Shown: positions 34,685 to 47,807 of the stretch, piece by piece
Numbering within the stretch: position 1 is the first letter of the stretch
How the letters are laid out: each line of letters begins with the position of its first letter
Source of the DNA: Capitulum mitella
Lineage: Eukaryota; Arthropoda; Thecostraca; Pollicipedomorpha; Pollicipedidae
Direction of reading: 5' to 3'
DNA length: 64,000 nucleotides
NCBI GenBank assembly: GCA_030062745.1
Contig: CP099844.1
Location: 24,924,596-24,988,595, forward strand
The notes under the pieces: generated by a model
Told to the model about the DNA's origin: nothing
Database searches by the model: none
Seen by the model: only the letters and a program-made list of their open reading frames with translations
Translations under genes and position numbers: made by a program

Positions 34685-36629
34685 CTCAAGCTGGTCAGTG
34701 GGTAATGTTAGCCTGGATGTGAAATCCTCGGCAGAACGCAGATTTCGTGTTGATGTCTTTCGTTTCTGAATGGCTTTCCTGTGCAAAAAATGATCATGTT
34801 CGCAGAATGTCATTATACCCGCCAGTCGCAACACTTCATATACATAAAACTGTGTTAAATCCGATGAGTGGCACAGGCCCATCAGGTGGTAAAACATGGC
34901 AAGTCAAGGAGGCTTTCATTCGTATGACGTCGTTCGAGAATGCCATGCGAGGGAAAGGGCATCACTGTCGTCGAAAAACTAAAATAGTTTGGGCGCAGAG
35001 GGAGACACGAATGCAAACATCATGAAGTTTCCAGCGGGTTACTGCATGGCTGACATTGACTGACACAGCTGTGACATACAGGGTGACACCGAACACGGCC
35101 TAGATGTAAGCAACGGAGAAGCCGCACCGCTAACTAGGATCTCGGGCATCGAGGATTGCTGGCTTCCAATGCATCGCTACACACATTGAGGGAGAGTGCT
35201 AAACGCAAGATTCTCTTCAGAAATCAAGTTGGCAGACAACGGAATGAAATTAGAGTCATCGGCGACTGTCAGCTTAAACATCCTTTAGAAAGCACCACAG
35301 ACTGATGCCAAGATAAAGAGCAGGAAGACTTCACAGACTTAGCACGTAGGTTTTTTAAACCCCTGAGTCATACTCGAGATTACCTGTACTGCATCATCAG
35401 TCCCTGATGGATTTGATGCAATTTCATGCAGAGAAAAGTAATGCTGCCAATCCTAATAATATCTATATGCCATTGTTTCTGTTTCCCACAGATGGTTATT
35501 TATCGCTTATGCAGAATTTCTCAGTACCTCGTTTCAGAAGGCATGTGACAGGACGGTGTTTAACAGGAGACGATGTAAACCATTTGATAGATCATTCAAA
35601 AAGGCAATAAAAATTTCGGTTAACTTCGACATTCACGATTTGAACGTGGACGCGTTACCTGGCATATGATGCTCCAATATGACAAAGCATTTGTCTCACT
35701 CGAAGGTTGTCGCGGAGGCCATCATGCTGTTTGGAAGTGGTTCCAGGCCTAAATATGCTTAAAATAAATGGTTCTGTTGTGTGCAGCTTATGGGACAAAG
35801 TAAATCAAAAAGTAAATAGTCCAGTGCACGGGCAAATAGACCCCAAAGATATCGTCAGTAGTGAATCCCGTCAATCCCAGCATTAAATACGCTGGACTCG
35901 TCCACCACAAATACATTGTAGCCACTTCACAGGAGAAGGAACCCGTAAAGCTAGAGTACAAAACAAAGAAGTAATAACAGGAAAGCATGATACCTGGACC
36001 TCATATAGGCACCTATGTTCCAACCTTAATCGTGCATACGGGAGACACGTGTCAAACTCTTATGGACATCAGGACAGGAGTCGAAGCACTGGTCGGTGAG
36101 CGTCTCGCTTGACAATTCCGCGTCAGTCCCACCCGGCGCTCATTTGAGAGCCGCATCATTCGCTGGCTGGGATTGCAATGACAAATAAAGGTCGTTTTGT
36201 TTAAATATTCGCCCCTCCAGTATCTACCTCCGGACTTACGGGTTACGCATACGCAACCCAAGCATGTGCACAAACTTGTCCGAAAGGCATGACGCTAAAG
36301 CGTCCCACTATTGCGAGCGGCGTGCCTCATCATTGTTCCGCTGTCTCACCACATATTTTATAACGCAGGATTTGTATTCTGCCAAAAAATTTAGACCATC
36401 CCTTAAAATGCATTTGTTGCAGGGAAAAGCTAACCTTAGTTCTGAGTAAAAATAAAATAAGTATGTTTTGCACCATGATCTGCCTTGGGCATAGCACGAA
36501 ACATTGTTCCCAATCGCCCTCTTTATCATAAAGCATAAACAGGCATTGAAATATTTTTGACAGCGTCAGATTTTTTTCCTCCTTAGGCATCACACACACT
36601 CACACGGGTATGGGGCACAGACAGCGCAG

Positions 36630-37040
36630 TGATATATCGAGAACACCACCGTGTTTTAGACCAGGGGTGTCGATTTGTTTTCTTTTGAGGGGCCCTGGCC
36701 CACCCAATGTTGATTTGGGCCCACCTAATGTTGGTTTGGGCCCGCCCAGTATTTTCTGCCGGTTTTAAAGGGAAATGGGTAATAATAAAGAAAAAACGAC
36801 CGAAATGGTTAAGAGATAAGCAAAAAGTAACAATAAAACGTGAAGCAATATATTTATTTACCATTCTATCTTCTTTCTCGATATATACCTGTATAAATGG
36901 GGATAAAAGCAATCTCTAATTCGAGAAATAGTAACCAAAAACTCACAAATTTCCGGTCATCAAAATAAAGCGGGCGAAATCCGTCGAGAAACCCACATTT
37001 GGGGGGAGGTTAGGTTGTCGGGCTCTCGGCTCGCCCCCCC
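36630..37040 (-). mobile_element. dispersed ~400-bp element (copy B)
   Basis: Read on the minus strand, it starts at GCGAGCCGAGAGCCCGACAA, passes through AAATGTGGGTTTCTCGACGG and TTTCCCTTTAAAACCGGCAG, and reaches CAAATCGACACCCCTGG. The same landmarks occur in the same order in the element at 60.42-60.83 kb. It has no long open frame, so it is non-autonomous. Class is undetermined. Confidence 0.75.
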
Positions 37041-40000
37041 CCTCCTCCAATCAATCACAGCAATCGACGTCTCTGTTTTAGACTACGTAAGTGCCGACTG
37101 GTAACTGTCGTCACCAAACCGCAAACTACTACTTCCGGCAGAACGATTTCGATGAAAATTGAACGGCATGCTACTGACAGGTCCAAGGAAAATTCCTAGT
37201 GGCATCACTGTGCCCCCACGAAAATGCTTTCGGCAGTAATGGGTTAAGAATTGTACTTCGTTGCCTTAGCGCAATATCCTCAAGAGTGGTTTATGCTGTC
37301 GCATTCGCATCTTCTAGTTATGTACCCCGGCACAACATATTCCCTGCCAGGTGTACTACGCAAGTAACAAAAATGTCAAAGTCCTGCTAAGTTCATATCA
37401 GTTCATCACAAGTCATTTGCCAGCTATGTTGGTTAGCTTATCCCTCGTTTGGCCTAAACAGTTCCTCGGCCTGCGGGGTAAAATTCCACAACAGGCATCG
37501 TCATCTGGCTCATGAAAATATTTGATGTTGCTGTTGCAGGTCATGCATTACTGCCGAAACTGAAAGGAGACCGTTGAAAAATTGGCGTCCGAGGATTGCA
37601 ACTTAATTCGGTGCAGGAGCATGACACGCGAAGAATGTCATGAAACGGACGTTCTGCGGTCCCAGGCAGCGACTCGATGCGATCTTTTATCACGCGACTT
37701 GCATTCAGAAGATGCTTCGCGATAAACAGTTTCCCCGAAGACTGGCACCAGTAATCGGCGCTACCGGTTGCACAGTGGGCAGCTACGGGGCTCATCCAAG
37801 AGCCGGAGCTATATTGTATCGGATTAGCCGGCTCGACTGCATCCATCCAATTGGTGGACCTAAGATCTGACACACTACTCCGATGCCGTTTGTATTTTGT
37901 GAAAGCTATCGTGACCTGTGCATTGCTTTAAGCCGCTTCACGAGCTGCATTTTCAACAACGGAATCTTTGCCAGGGCCGAGCACAATGAAATGATATTAA
38001 GTACCACAAAGTTTGCCGTTTAAATTGAACAAACGTCTGGGATGAATTTAATGGCACCGCGCTGTAATAACATGTGCCTGTGACGCCAGTCGCTGCCATC
38101 GCCACAAGCTGCCATATGTAGAAACGCGAGCAACGTGATATCGAGTAACACTGCTAACATCAAGACCATGGTAACATGGCGTCGTTTAACACGAACTGGT
38201 GGGATGGAACTGCATAGTACTCCAGCTGCGTAGTGCAAAGTTACATGGCTATTGAAGTAATCTCATTACGTCGGAAAAGAGCGGATAAAACTGATGTTAT
38301 CTTCTTGCAATGTGCCAGTTAATGAGGAACAGCGTAGATACTTATGCTGTTTTTCATGAGAGACATTCTAGCTGGGGCCTGGATCAAAACATGAGTGCAG
38401 CACGCTGTATGTTAGTGACAACAAACTAGCAAATAAGGAGATGTCTGAACGACTTTTATCACGATCCGAAGACAGCAAAAAGCAGTAGCACGTGCCGTGC
38501 AGTTAAACCTGGGTTAAAATTTTTGCCGCAATGCTTCATCCATTGGGTGCAGAAAAAGGCCAGTGGTCAAAACGTTAACCTAGAAATGTTGAACCACACC
38601 TCCAGAGAATTCAGTGGCATTCATTCACTGAGGACAATGACTTTAACTCTGATTATTTCACTTTCACTTCGGTGCGCATATTCGAGGAGTGGCCTGATCG
38701 TAATCCTGAAGTATAACTGCTCTAACTAAGCACCTGTTCGTTGTATTTTTCATTGAAAGGAAAACCATTTCTCACGAAAGGAATGCAATGTACTGGCACC
38801 AATCACGGAGATTTCCCTGCGGCCAGACAACAAGGAACTGATGGCAGATTATGGTCAGCACTAATTGTCATTGATGTCGTGGTAGCCGCTAAAGTTAAGC
38901 GCTACTGATGACGACTGTGATGACGCGACATGTGATGGCTCAGGTTTCATGTTTGATGGTCTCAGCAAACTGGACTCCCATGCCACCCTACACGCAAACA
39001 TCTTGCCAGAATCACAGTTGTAACGGCATATGGTAAAACTCATACTACATTCGGCAGGCAATAATTATCTAAAACCCTCTGTGTTGTCTTGAATTATGAC
39101 CTTGCGCTATCGCGCTCGGTCAAAAAATCAAGCCATCACCTCGGTATTTAAAGAATTGTTTAATGGCTTTTTTGCGGCTTCATGCAGTATTTTACATAAC
39201 TGCAAAACAAATTAAAAGCTGCCCTCATGATGTAAAAGATAACGTGGTATACCACTGAAATGAACTGTCGAAATGACGTTTCCACTCTCAACGATTTTAG
39301 AAATTTTCATGACTACCCCGATGCGTCATTCATACACATAGGGTCTAGCAAAGAACATTCTGATTAGCAAAGTTCCAAACTTTAATGAGGTAATTGTGAC
39401 ATTTTTTGCCATACAAAGTAATGTAAGCATAATTCTCGTTTTACGCGATGGAATACTAGAGACATTCCATTCCGGGGCTTTTTCTCTGCCTTCATTACTG
39501 ACCGTCTTTTTCGGCGTCTTCATGTTTCATCTCCCGCGTTCATCGTTCAGAAACAGCCCGTTCCGATACTACTGTATTCCAACACCTCCTCCATAACAAG
39601 TAACACGTCTCGTTGGCGTTCCGGCCGCGACTCGCGACACCTCGGAACGCCTCGACCCACACATGGCTGCACGCCTCGACAGCGGCGCGGCGCCGGCCGC
39701 CCCGGCCGGCCGACCCTGGGTGTCAGTCGGGTCAGCGGGGGGTCGGCCTGCCGGGGTCAAGCCAGGTCACCGCGCCAGTCCGCCCCGCCCGCCGGGCCGC
39801 CAGCCGCGGATGGTAAGGGGGTCAGCCTGAGGCGGCCGGCAGGCCACGGCGAGCGGGGCCGGGGCGTGCGCCCGCACCTTCTCAACGCAACGCCGTCCGT
39901 CATCCGCCGTCGCACGCGAGATTCCCTCTCTCGACTGTATCGGATCCCTCCATAACGACTATGTACACCGCAGATCCCTGCCTACAGTATCACACTGGGT

Positions 40001-40168
40001 AGTACAAATGCTGGCGGTCGGCCTGCGACCGGTTCGGCCGCTCGGGCAACGGGTACACAAGGGCTGCGCGCGCCAGTCTTCCGCGCGAGACCTCGCCGCC
40101 GGCGGTGCTACTCACGCAAGGTACAAACGGGGCGCGGCGCTTTTGATTCGGCGGGGCGGGGAACGCGC

Positions 40169-40365
40169 TCACTTGAACAGCTCCTGCGAGTAGTACCAGA
40201 TGCGGAAGAAGTACTCGTCGCGCCGCAGCAGCGCGAGCCGGCTGTACGACCGGATGTCGGCGTCCATGCCGGCCTCGCGCATCCAGGAGGAGGTCTCGGT
40301 GGTGGCGCTCAGCGACGGCGTGCGGTCCAGGTCGGCGCCCTCCACCGTCTCCGCCTCCAGGTAAT
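40169..40365 (-). CDS. sls: sallimus-like terminal exon: unique C-terminal tail
   Basis: DYLEAETVEGADLDRTPSLS, later MREAGMDADIRSYSR, DEYFFRIWYYSQELFK and TGA at 40,171-40,169. It is a highly charged, non-Ig/FN3 tail of 65 residues and the natural end of the protein, since no further in-phase exon is needed. Acceptor GCTGGCAG. Phase 1 in. Confidence 0.88.
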
Positions 40366-43300
40366 CTGCCAGCGGTCAAGGTCAGGCGCTGAGCAGAGGC
40401 GAGACAGCCAGGCCGCGGCCGCCGACGGGAGGCAGAGGTGTCGTAAGGCGGGGCGGGATTTGAGAAAGTGCGTCCGGGACCGCTGGCGGATCAGACAGCT
40501 GATAGGCCGTCAGCGTGCAACCACTTTTCCTTTCTTTTAGCGGACAGATATCGACGGTCGTTAGCTGAAATATCCGGGAGTTTTGTACACGAATAATTCC
40601 ACTCGATGTGGCGTCTTGTGGAACAGAGGCTCCTGAAGACGGCATGTCTGCATAAACAAATGATTCAGACGAGCAAGGTGAACTGACCTGCCGGCCGAAC
40701 CACTCTCACGGTGTCTTCACTCTCCAGGGGATCGCTCATCCCCACTTCGTTCTTGGCAAAGATCCGCACATAGTACTCGTGCCCCTCCTGACGACGGAAA
40801 TTCCCCGGTTAATCGAGAAGGAAAACGATAAATTAGAACGTCCTGAACTGTTATGAAAAGAAGGACATGCCAATAGGAAAATCCGGATCGTGCTACTAAA
40901 TGTCGTTTTGCTGATATATACGGCATACAGCTGCCACATTTTTTGCATCTATACGCAAGACTTAAATGCCCCACCAGGATATGATTCACGATAAGATAGT
41001 CACGAAGCAAGCGAATCAAAGCCGAACCACGCACTGAGAGGAAGTCATTTCCGTCGGGCAGTCCCGGCACTCCGTCCCGGTCAATGACCTCGGCCCATCT
41101 GAGCGTCTCAGCCGGCCAGCACGGCCCTGGCTGAAGGTCGGGCTCTCGTCTGAAGGGAGTCAATAGCATTACTCACGTGCAGCTCCTTGATCTGCAACCT
41201 GGTCACCTCGGCGCCGACCGTCCCCACCTGGATCCACATGGTACGGCGCGCGTCCCGGATGGCCACGTGATAGCCCTCCAGCGGCGCGCCTGGGAAATAC
41301 AAGTTTCAAAGTGTTCCACCTGGGCTATGTAACATCGAGTCCGTCACGCTTTACAGCTCTCACGATACAGTTAACTAGCAGCCATTGCACAAAGAAACAT
41401 TCGATAAATACCACGTCTTTGGGCATAACTCGCTACTTCGGGGTACTATATCAATTCCAATGTTGAGTGGTTACGCGCCCAAAGCATCTGTAAATCTGAA
41501 ATATAATCCTGCGTAAAAACTGCCAAAGAGTTTAACGGCCCCGTGACAATGCACCTCATCCATTTAAAAAACGATGCCTCTACCCAAGTCTTCACAGCGC
41601 TCTGTTACGGAGATATGTCTTGCTCCTCCTGTCCCGCAGGCGCTGTAGAGCAGATCCGCACGACGACTCAAAACGTCACCATCCGCTGGCTACTATTTAC
41701 AAGGCCCAGTGATACCACGCAACGACATCCCTCCTCTCGTCTTTGCCGGCAACGCTGCGTGCCAGCTGAGTTAGCGCACGGAAACTGCTGCGACCACCTA
41801 CCTCCATCGGACTCGGGTATTCCCCATTCCACCAGCAGGGAGTTGGGTCCCGTTGACCTCATCTCCAGCGGTGCTGTCGGTGGGGACGGTGGCACTGCAG
41901 GCAGAGCGGCAGCACCGGTTAACCCAGAAACAAGGAGAGAGCACAGCACATAGACGAAATAAATGCTCTCCCATACGTGTAAAATCTTGTTTATTTTGTT
42001 TTTAGTAAAGCCGTAATTTTAGGAGACATATGGCCAATGCCTGCATACCACCAATCTTAGTTCATTGGGTCCTCAACAGAATGCCAACATGGATCCTATA
42101 CGGGACGTGTTGATTGAGCATTGGGTGCCACTGGGCGAGATTACGCATGACGCTGATTTCTCGGCAAAGGCTATCGGCATGTCGTGCAACTCAACGCACA
42201 GCTCAACAAAATCAATTTCCGACGTATCAACTCGACTTGAAAACAGAAGAAGACACCCGTCCACCGCATGCGTGCCACACTGCCACACCACCACCGCGTC
42301 GCACTGCCGCGTTGTTACGACACGCCGCGACACGGCGTCGCCCCACGACGCACTGGCGTGGGTTTTCAGGGAGACGAGATCGGTGTCCGCCGGCTCCCCG
42401 GCACCGATCGGGTTCTCCGCCGACACGCGGAAGAACAGGGACGACTTCTCCTTCAGGTTGGAGACGCAATAGAGCGTCACCGAGCTGTCCAGCGTGACCA
42501 CCTTCTCCCAGCGCGAGTCGCCGGCCGCCTGGCGCTCTATGATGTAGCCTGGAGAACGTGGGCAGCAGTTAGCGCCGAGACAAGCCGTGAAGGGGGTAAG
42601 AGGTTCACCACGGTGTTCTAGCGTGACTCACACGTTACCGCCTTTCCCCAAATACGTGAAGTTACTGCGCTATAAGTGATACCACTTACATAAGTGATAC
42701 CATTTATATAAGTGGCGATAAGTGAGCTACTTGGCTGATTGTTGCAACCAGTCAATATGTTTTATTTCGAAATGCTCTCTTTACTGCAAAGAAATAAAAT
42801 GATGTTTGATAACAAACAAGATTCCAGTTTTATCCGAGAAGCAGGGTTACCTGTGAGATTGGCGCCTCCCATGTTTGTGGGCGGAGCCCATTGCAGGGTC
42901 ACGCTGCGGCTTGTGACGTCACTGACAGTAAGCTGAGTCGGAGGCGATGGTGGTGCTGAAAAACGACGTACTCATTTTACAAACAAACAACTGGCCGACT
43001 GACGCCTAACCTGACTTGACTCAAACTGGACGACTGAACCCCCTTGGCTACGCACCCTAGCATACAAACAAACATGCTGATGTTCCAAATAGAAGAAAGG
43101 ACACCTGAGTCTGCACCAAGCTGATCACTTACAGTTGACGTTGTACCTGCTCGTCACTGAACTGACCATGTTTGCCCCAAAGCAAACGCAGCCGACATTG
43201 GAGGTGGAAACGTAAACAGACGGCTGGGGGAACTCACTGAGCCGCTTCCCGACGGTGATGGCGTCCTCTGGCGCCAGCGGAGGTCCGGCACCCACGGCGT

Positions 43301-46300
43301 TCCGGGCCGTCACGCGGAAGTTGTACTGCATGTTCTTCTTCAGGCCCGTCACGTCGATCTTCAGCGTCTCGCTGTCCGTGGTGCCGACCTAACGAACGAG
43401 AGAGGTTTAGTGTAAAAACGTGGCCATTCGCGGGCCTTTCCCCCATGCAACAACCCATTATTGAAGGACGGAGCAGGTGAACTGGTCCGACTAAAACTGT
43501 GACGCTGCTGGATAAACCGTCAGGGTAATGTGGAACCTGGTCACGTTCCGACGTTAGCTAGCAAAAAGGTGTCAGGGGAAGACAGCAAACAAATTTACAA
43601 ATAAGCTGAGAGACCCTCTCACAGATCACGACAAGTAAGATCCCCAGTGGTTGGAAGAGTAATCAGAACATGTCTTATTCATCATCGGTGTGTTTCCTGT
43701 TACCATTACGTGGGGCCACAGGCAAGAACTGACATCGAAATCCCTCCTATGGCTTCACGCGCGTGCACCGTCGAAATACCGGACAATACCAGTCCCATCA
43801 GCACTGTCGGGGTTCCAATTCCACCTGTTGCTGCTATCCAGGAACGTCGCCGCAAGCAAAACCGCGCGACCTCGCCGCGAATCCTCCTCGACCGGACCTC
43901 AACATCCCCAGAGAACCGTCAGAGCCGGCCGCCTGCCCCGCTGACCTTCTGCCAGGCCTTTTTGCCGACGTTGCGCCGCTCGACCAGGTACTCGACGATG
44001 GGCGCGCCGCCGTCCGTCTCCGGCTCCTGCCAGCTGAGCGTCAGCGACGTGTCGCCCATGCTGGCCACCTCGAACGGCCCCAGCGGCGCCGACGGCAGCG
44101 CTGCCGGACACAGGGCGGGCCGTTAGCTGCCGGAGCCGGCGGGGTCAGATGCGGTGGCGCGGGAGAGATATCAGAGCTGTGAGATGTAGTGGGCTTATGC
44201 CGCTTATGGGGATGTCTAAAGTGATGGCGGTGTGACAGGAACGAGAGAATTCTCTGTCATAGAGTGAACAGAATGAATAAAATGAAATCAAACTGTGATC
44301 CGGACAAGCGACATCAAGGACTCGGTCAGTAGCAGCCTACTACAAGACAGTTAGGGGAAACGTTGAAAGATTTTGGCCTACTTCAAAAAAGCAGCATCTA
44401 TCTTCTCACTCTCAGAAATCGCATCACGAGTTAGACGACTGATTCTTCGTTTAGACCGTGCCCAATGTGCGGGAAGAGCGGGTTCAAGGACAGGGCCTTC
44501 TGACGTGCAGGTGGGGGTGGATGTACAAAGATCGTGCAGTGATAGCGCGGTAACGGTCTCAGCGATGGCGAGACAGACTCTCAGAGACCGGGCTGAGTGG
44601 TGAAAAAGACAGTGCCGTTGGCGCATGACATCTGAGAAAACGGTCTGCATAGCCATCAGCCGTCAGCAAACGGCATCGGAAACGAAACCGATGCGGTCCC
44701 TTCCAACTGGAACATTAATCGGACCGCCACTCTCGCCAAGTTTTTTTCAAAAGGCAGAGCAGGAAGAAGGAAAAATAATCTCCGACGCGCAACCATCGTT
44801 TGATACGCACCGAACGGCTTCTTCACAAGCACTGCCTCCGATGTTCTCCAGAGGCTCTGAGCTTCCGAGTACGTTGAAGGCGTACACCCTAAAGAAGTAC
44901 TCGTGTCCCTCCAGCAGGTCTTGGACGGAATACGTCAGAATGTCGCCAACTATGTCCGCCACCTGGCAAAGAAATTGCAAAATGTCGTCAGTAGTTTCAT
45001 CGAAACAGAACATTCAGATCCATAGACGTAGCAGTTCACCCACGCTCCTCTGTCAATATGGAGCATTTTGTGCATAAGGACGTATTACGAAACACTAAGA
45101 ACACATTATTAGGAGCGTAGTGCGAAGCACGAAAAGTATATGAACTTATCTATTGGTATTTGGTAAGCTAAGATGTTCAAATACCAACACCTGAGAGCAT
45201 GAACGAACGTTTTGAATGATGATTAGTATGAATGAACGAAAAGAACAAACGAATGACAGGAACTCAAAGCCCGCGGGTTTTCCACCGACCTTCATCCATA
45301 TCTGTTTCTTGGTGTCGAACTTTTCGATGAAGTAGCCGGCGATCTCGCAGCCGCCGTCGTCGGCCGGCGGCTTCCAGTCCAGAGTGACGGCCTCCTTCTC
45401 GGCCACGCGCGCCACCAGCGGGCCCTCCGGCCGGCTCGGCTTATCTGCAGCACGCGGCGAACACGCGGCTTAGAAGCTCGCAGCGTTCGCTTCGCGGAAG
45501 GTGGGAGAAGGCTTCGCGCCCCCGGAGCCCATCGGTTTGCCACAGACGATCGTGCCAGGGTCTTTCGGATAAAACTTCCGTGCAAAGATAAGACAAGAGG
45601 ACTTGCGCCATTTTAACCCCATCGGGTCGATTTCACAATGCTGCGTTAAACTAGCGTATGCCTGGCAGTTCAGAATTAGATGTAAGTTGGCGGTTTTCTC
45701 GCATCGCAAAGCCGCCTTCCTCGCGTGCTCGCCAGCGATGAATGCCAACCGTCATTAATAATGCAGCGCACTGAGTAGGAAATAACACGCACGAGCGTCA
45801 CGTTTGGTTGATGTCACGTGCTCTCCCAGAGGACAGAGTCACGCTTTTGTGGCCTGACGTAACGTTCCAGCGTCTCAGGCAGGCAGGGGCAACTGGCACA
45901 CTTGTTTCAATTTAAGGTAGGGTTTCCGACACTTGACACACCGCAGTCATAGACAACAGAGTGACTGGCACCGGTTCGGACAGCTCATGGCCGTGGGCGC
46001 AGGCACGAAACATACCGTTCGCCGATTAGGAAGTGACTCATTTCCGACCATGATGCTGCACGGGGCATCGGCACTTCTGACACCCACAAAGCTGATGTTC
46101 CTTACGCCGAACACGAGCTTGAGCCATTCCGCACATTCATGTGGTCACCAGGACACAAGTGGAATAATAGGGAACGAAGAAGCTCAGCTTCGCGTTTAGT
46201 CACAGGAACACAGTGTTGCTGGTAACACGATTATGAACGTCCGAGGTTATAACGTATTTCCTCAACGTCACTCTTTTGCTTCTTATCACGTGTCTCGTTT

Positions 46301-47761
46301 TCAGACACTGTCTCTAAATCCCTTTACTTTCCGAAAGTTTCCTCAAAAATGCAAATTCGAACAAAGCGCCTCAATTTAGTTACATGGCCTTTAGTCTACG
46401 GACCACCGCGTAGTCGTACCAGAACAATGGACCAATATGAACACTTCATGTGATTGTTTTGGGCGAAACAAATTGCAGCACAAATGACGTCAGTTACTTC
46501 GAGAGGGCTGGTATAAAGCTTACGAATTCAAAAAGTTTATGAAACCCAATATAGGCTTTCAGCCTGGGCCATTCCTTCTATGACCGTTTTTTTTCTGACG
46601 GAAATTAAATTAAAACAACATTCGGTCTGCTGCCGTACGCTATGAACGGCTGGTTGGGGTAGGCACACAGAGCAAGCGACACGGTACATTCTGACAGATT
46701 ACCGATCATCTCCGGACTACTGGAGCGAGTTCGACTCATGGTTCGTCTGCTGTAGTCTACAACAAAGGGAGAGAACGAAAAGTAAGAGCGGCCTGTCGAG
46801 CACTCAAGTGTCGTAATAAAGGCATTAAAAAGAAATAAAAAAATTGTGCGAAACTTGAGGCAGATTGTGTGACTCGTGTTCTGACTGTTTATCCGTCAGA
46901 ATTATGCTCTCGGTACTGTTCCAGATGAAATCGTGTTAAGCATTGAAGCCGAAAAACCTTTACGTCACATAATGCAGATAACAGAGTACGTGGAAAACAG
47001 CGGCAATTGCTACAATGGATTCACTGGCGGCTCACGATTTTGCTCCGCCATCAGATATCTTGTCATCATTGTTGTGCAATGCTGTTTTATTCCCGCGACT
47101 GCGTTTCGGGTGTAAGCTCAACTTATGTGGAAAGCATCTATAATCCGTAAGTCGTATTGTGGGGCTCGTAACCAGCGTGGCCTATGCTGTTGCTGCTTGT
47201 GTCATTACTTTTCCTTTACACATTTCGCAGCACAGCGGGATATTTACCGATTTATTTCGACATTTTGTATCCAAAGAATTCCAAATTTACATGTCATCTG
47301 TGCTCCTGCTTTTGCTCGTTGCCGGTAATGATGGGGTTTTGGAAAAACGGGTCTAAGAACGTAGACATTACTCGCGAAATAGTGACATAACAGGAAGAGC
47401 TCCCAAGCTAACGCGATGGAAATGCAAATACATAATTTATAAAGAATTGGACTATTAATTTTTATAACTTTTAAAACTGCATGATTAGATGACCAGTGGT
47501 TGCAAAGTTCTTAGCATCTGGAAAATGCGATGGTCACGGCAGGTTTGGCCGCTCAATTTCATTTCTCTGCTAGCTGAAGACTCAGCCTGCCTTCGCTGAA
47601 GGCAGGCTTGAAATCAACCTCGCTTGAAATCATTAGGACTTAACTGCGTGGTGTCTGCGCAACACGACGCACCATATTTGCAAAATTCAAACAACCGATT
47701 ACATATATGCGGATATGGGATCAAAAGTGCCTCAAATGCTGTGTGGTCTTCTTCATATATA

Positions 47762-47807
<46 letters not shown>

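Larger units (their letters stand above)
32664..40168. other. spacer between convergent TNF-ligand and sallimus-like genes
   Basis: About 7.5 kb without a supported exon. It contains the GC island at 33.0-33.5 kb, a hairpin at 34,653-34,684, copy B of the dispersed element (36.63-37.04 kb) and a GC-rich segment at about 39.6-39.85 kb. Both genes' 3' UTRs must end here. I could not place a convincing polyadenylation signal for either. Confidence 0.5.

Noticed and set aside
44811-44826. Donor GTGCGT as the end of exon 22
   Set aside because: It gives phase 2, which breaks the frame into the FN3 exon at 44,100. GTGAAG gives the required phase 1.
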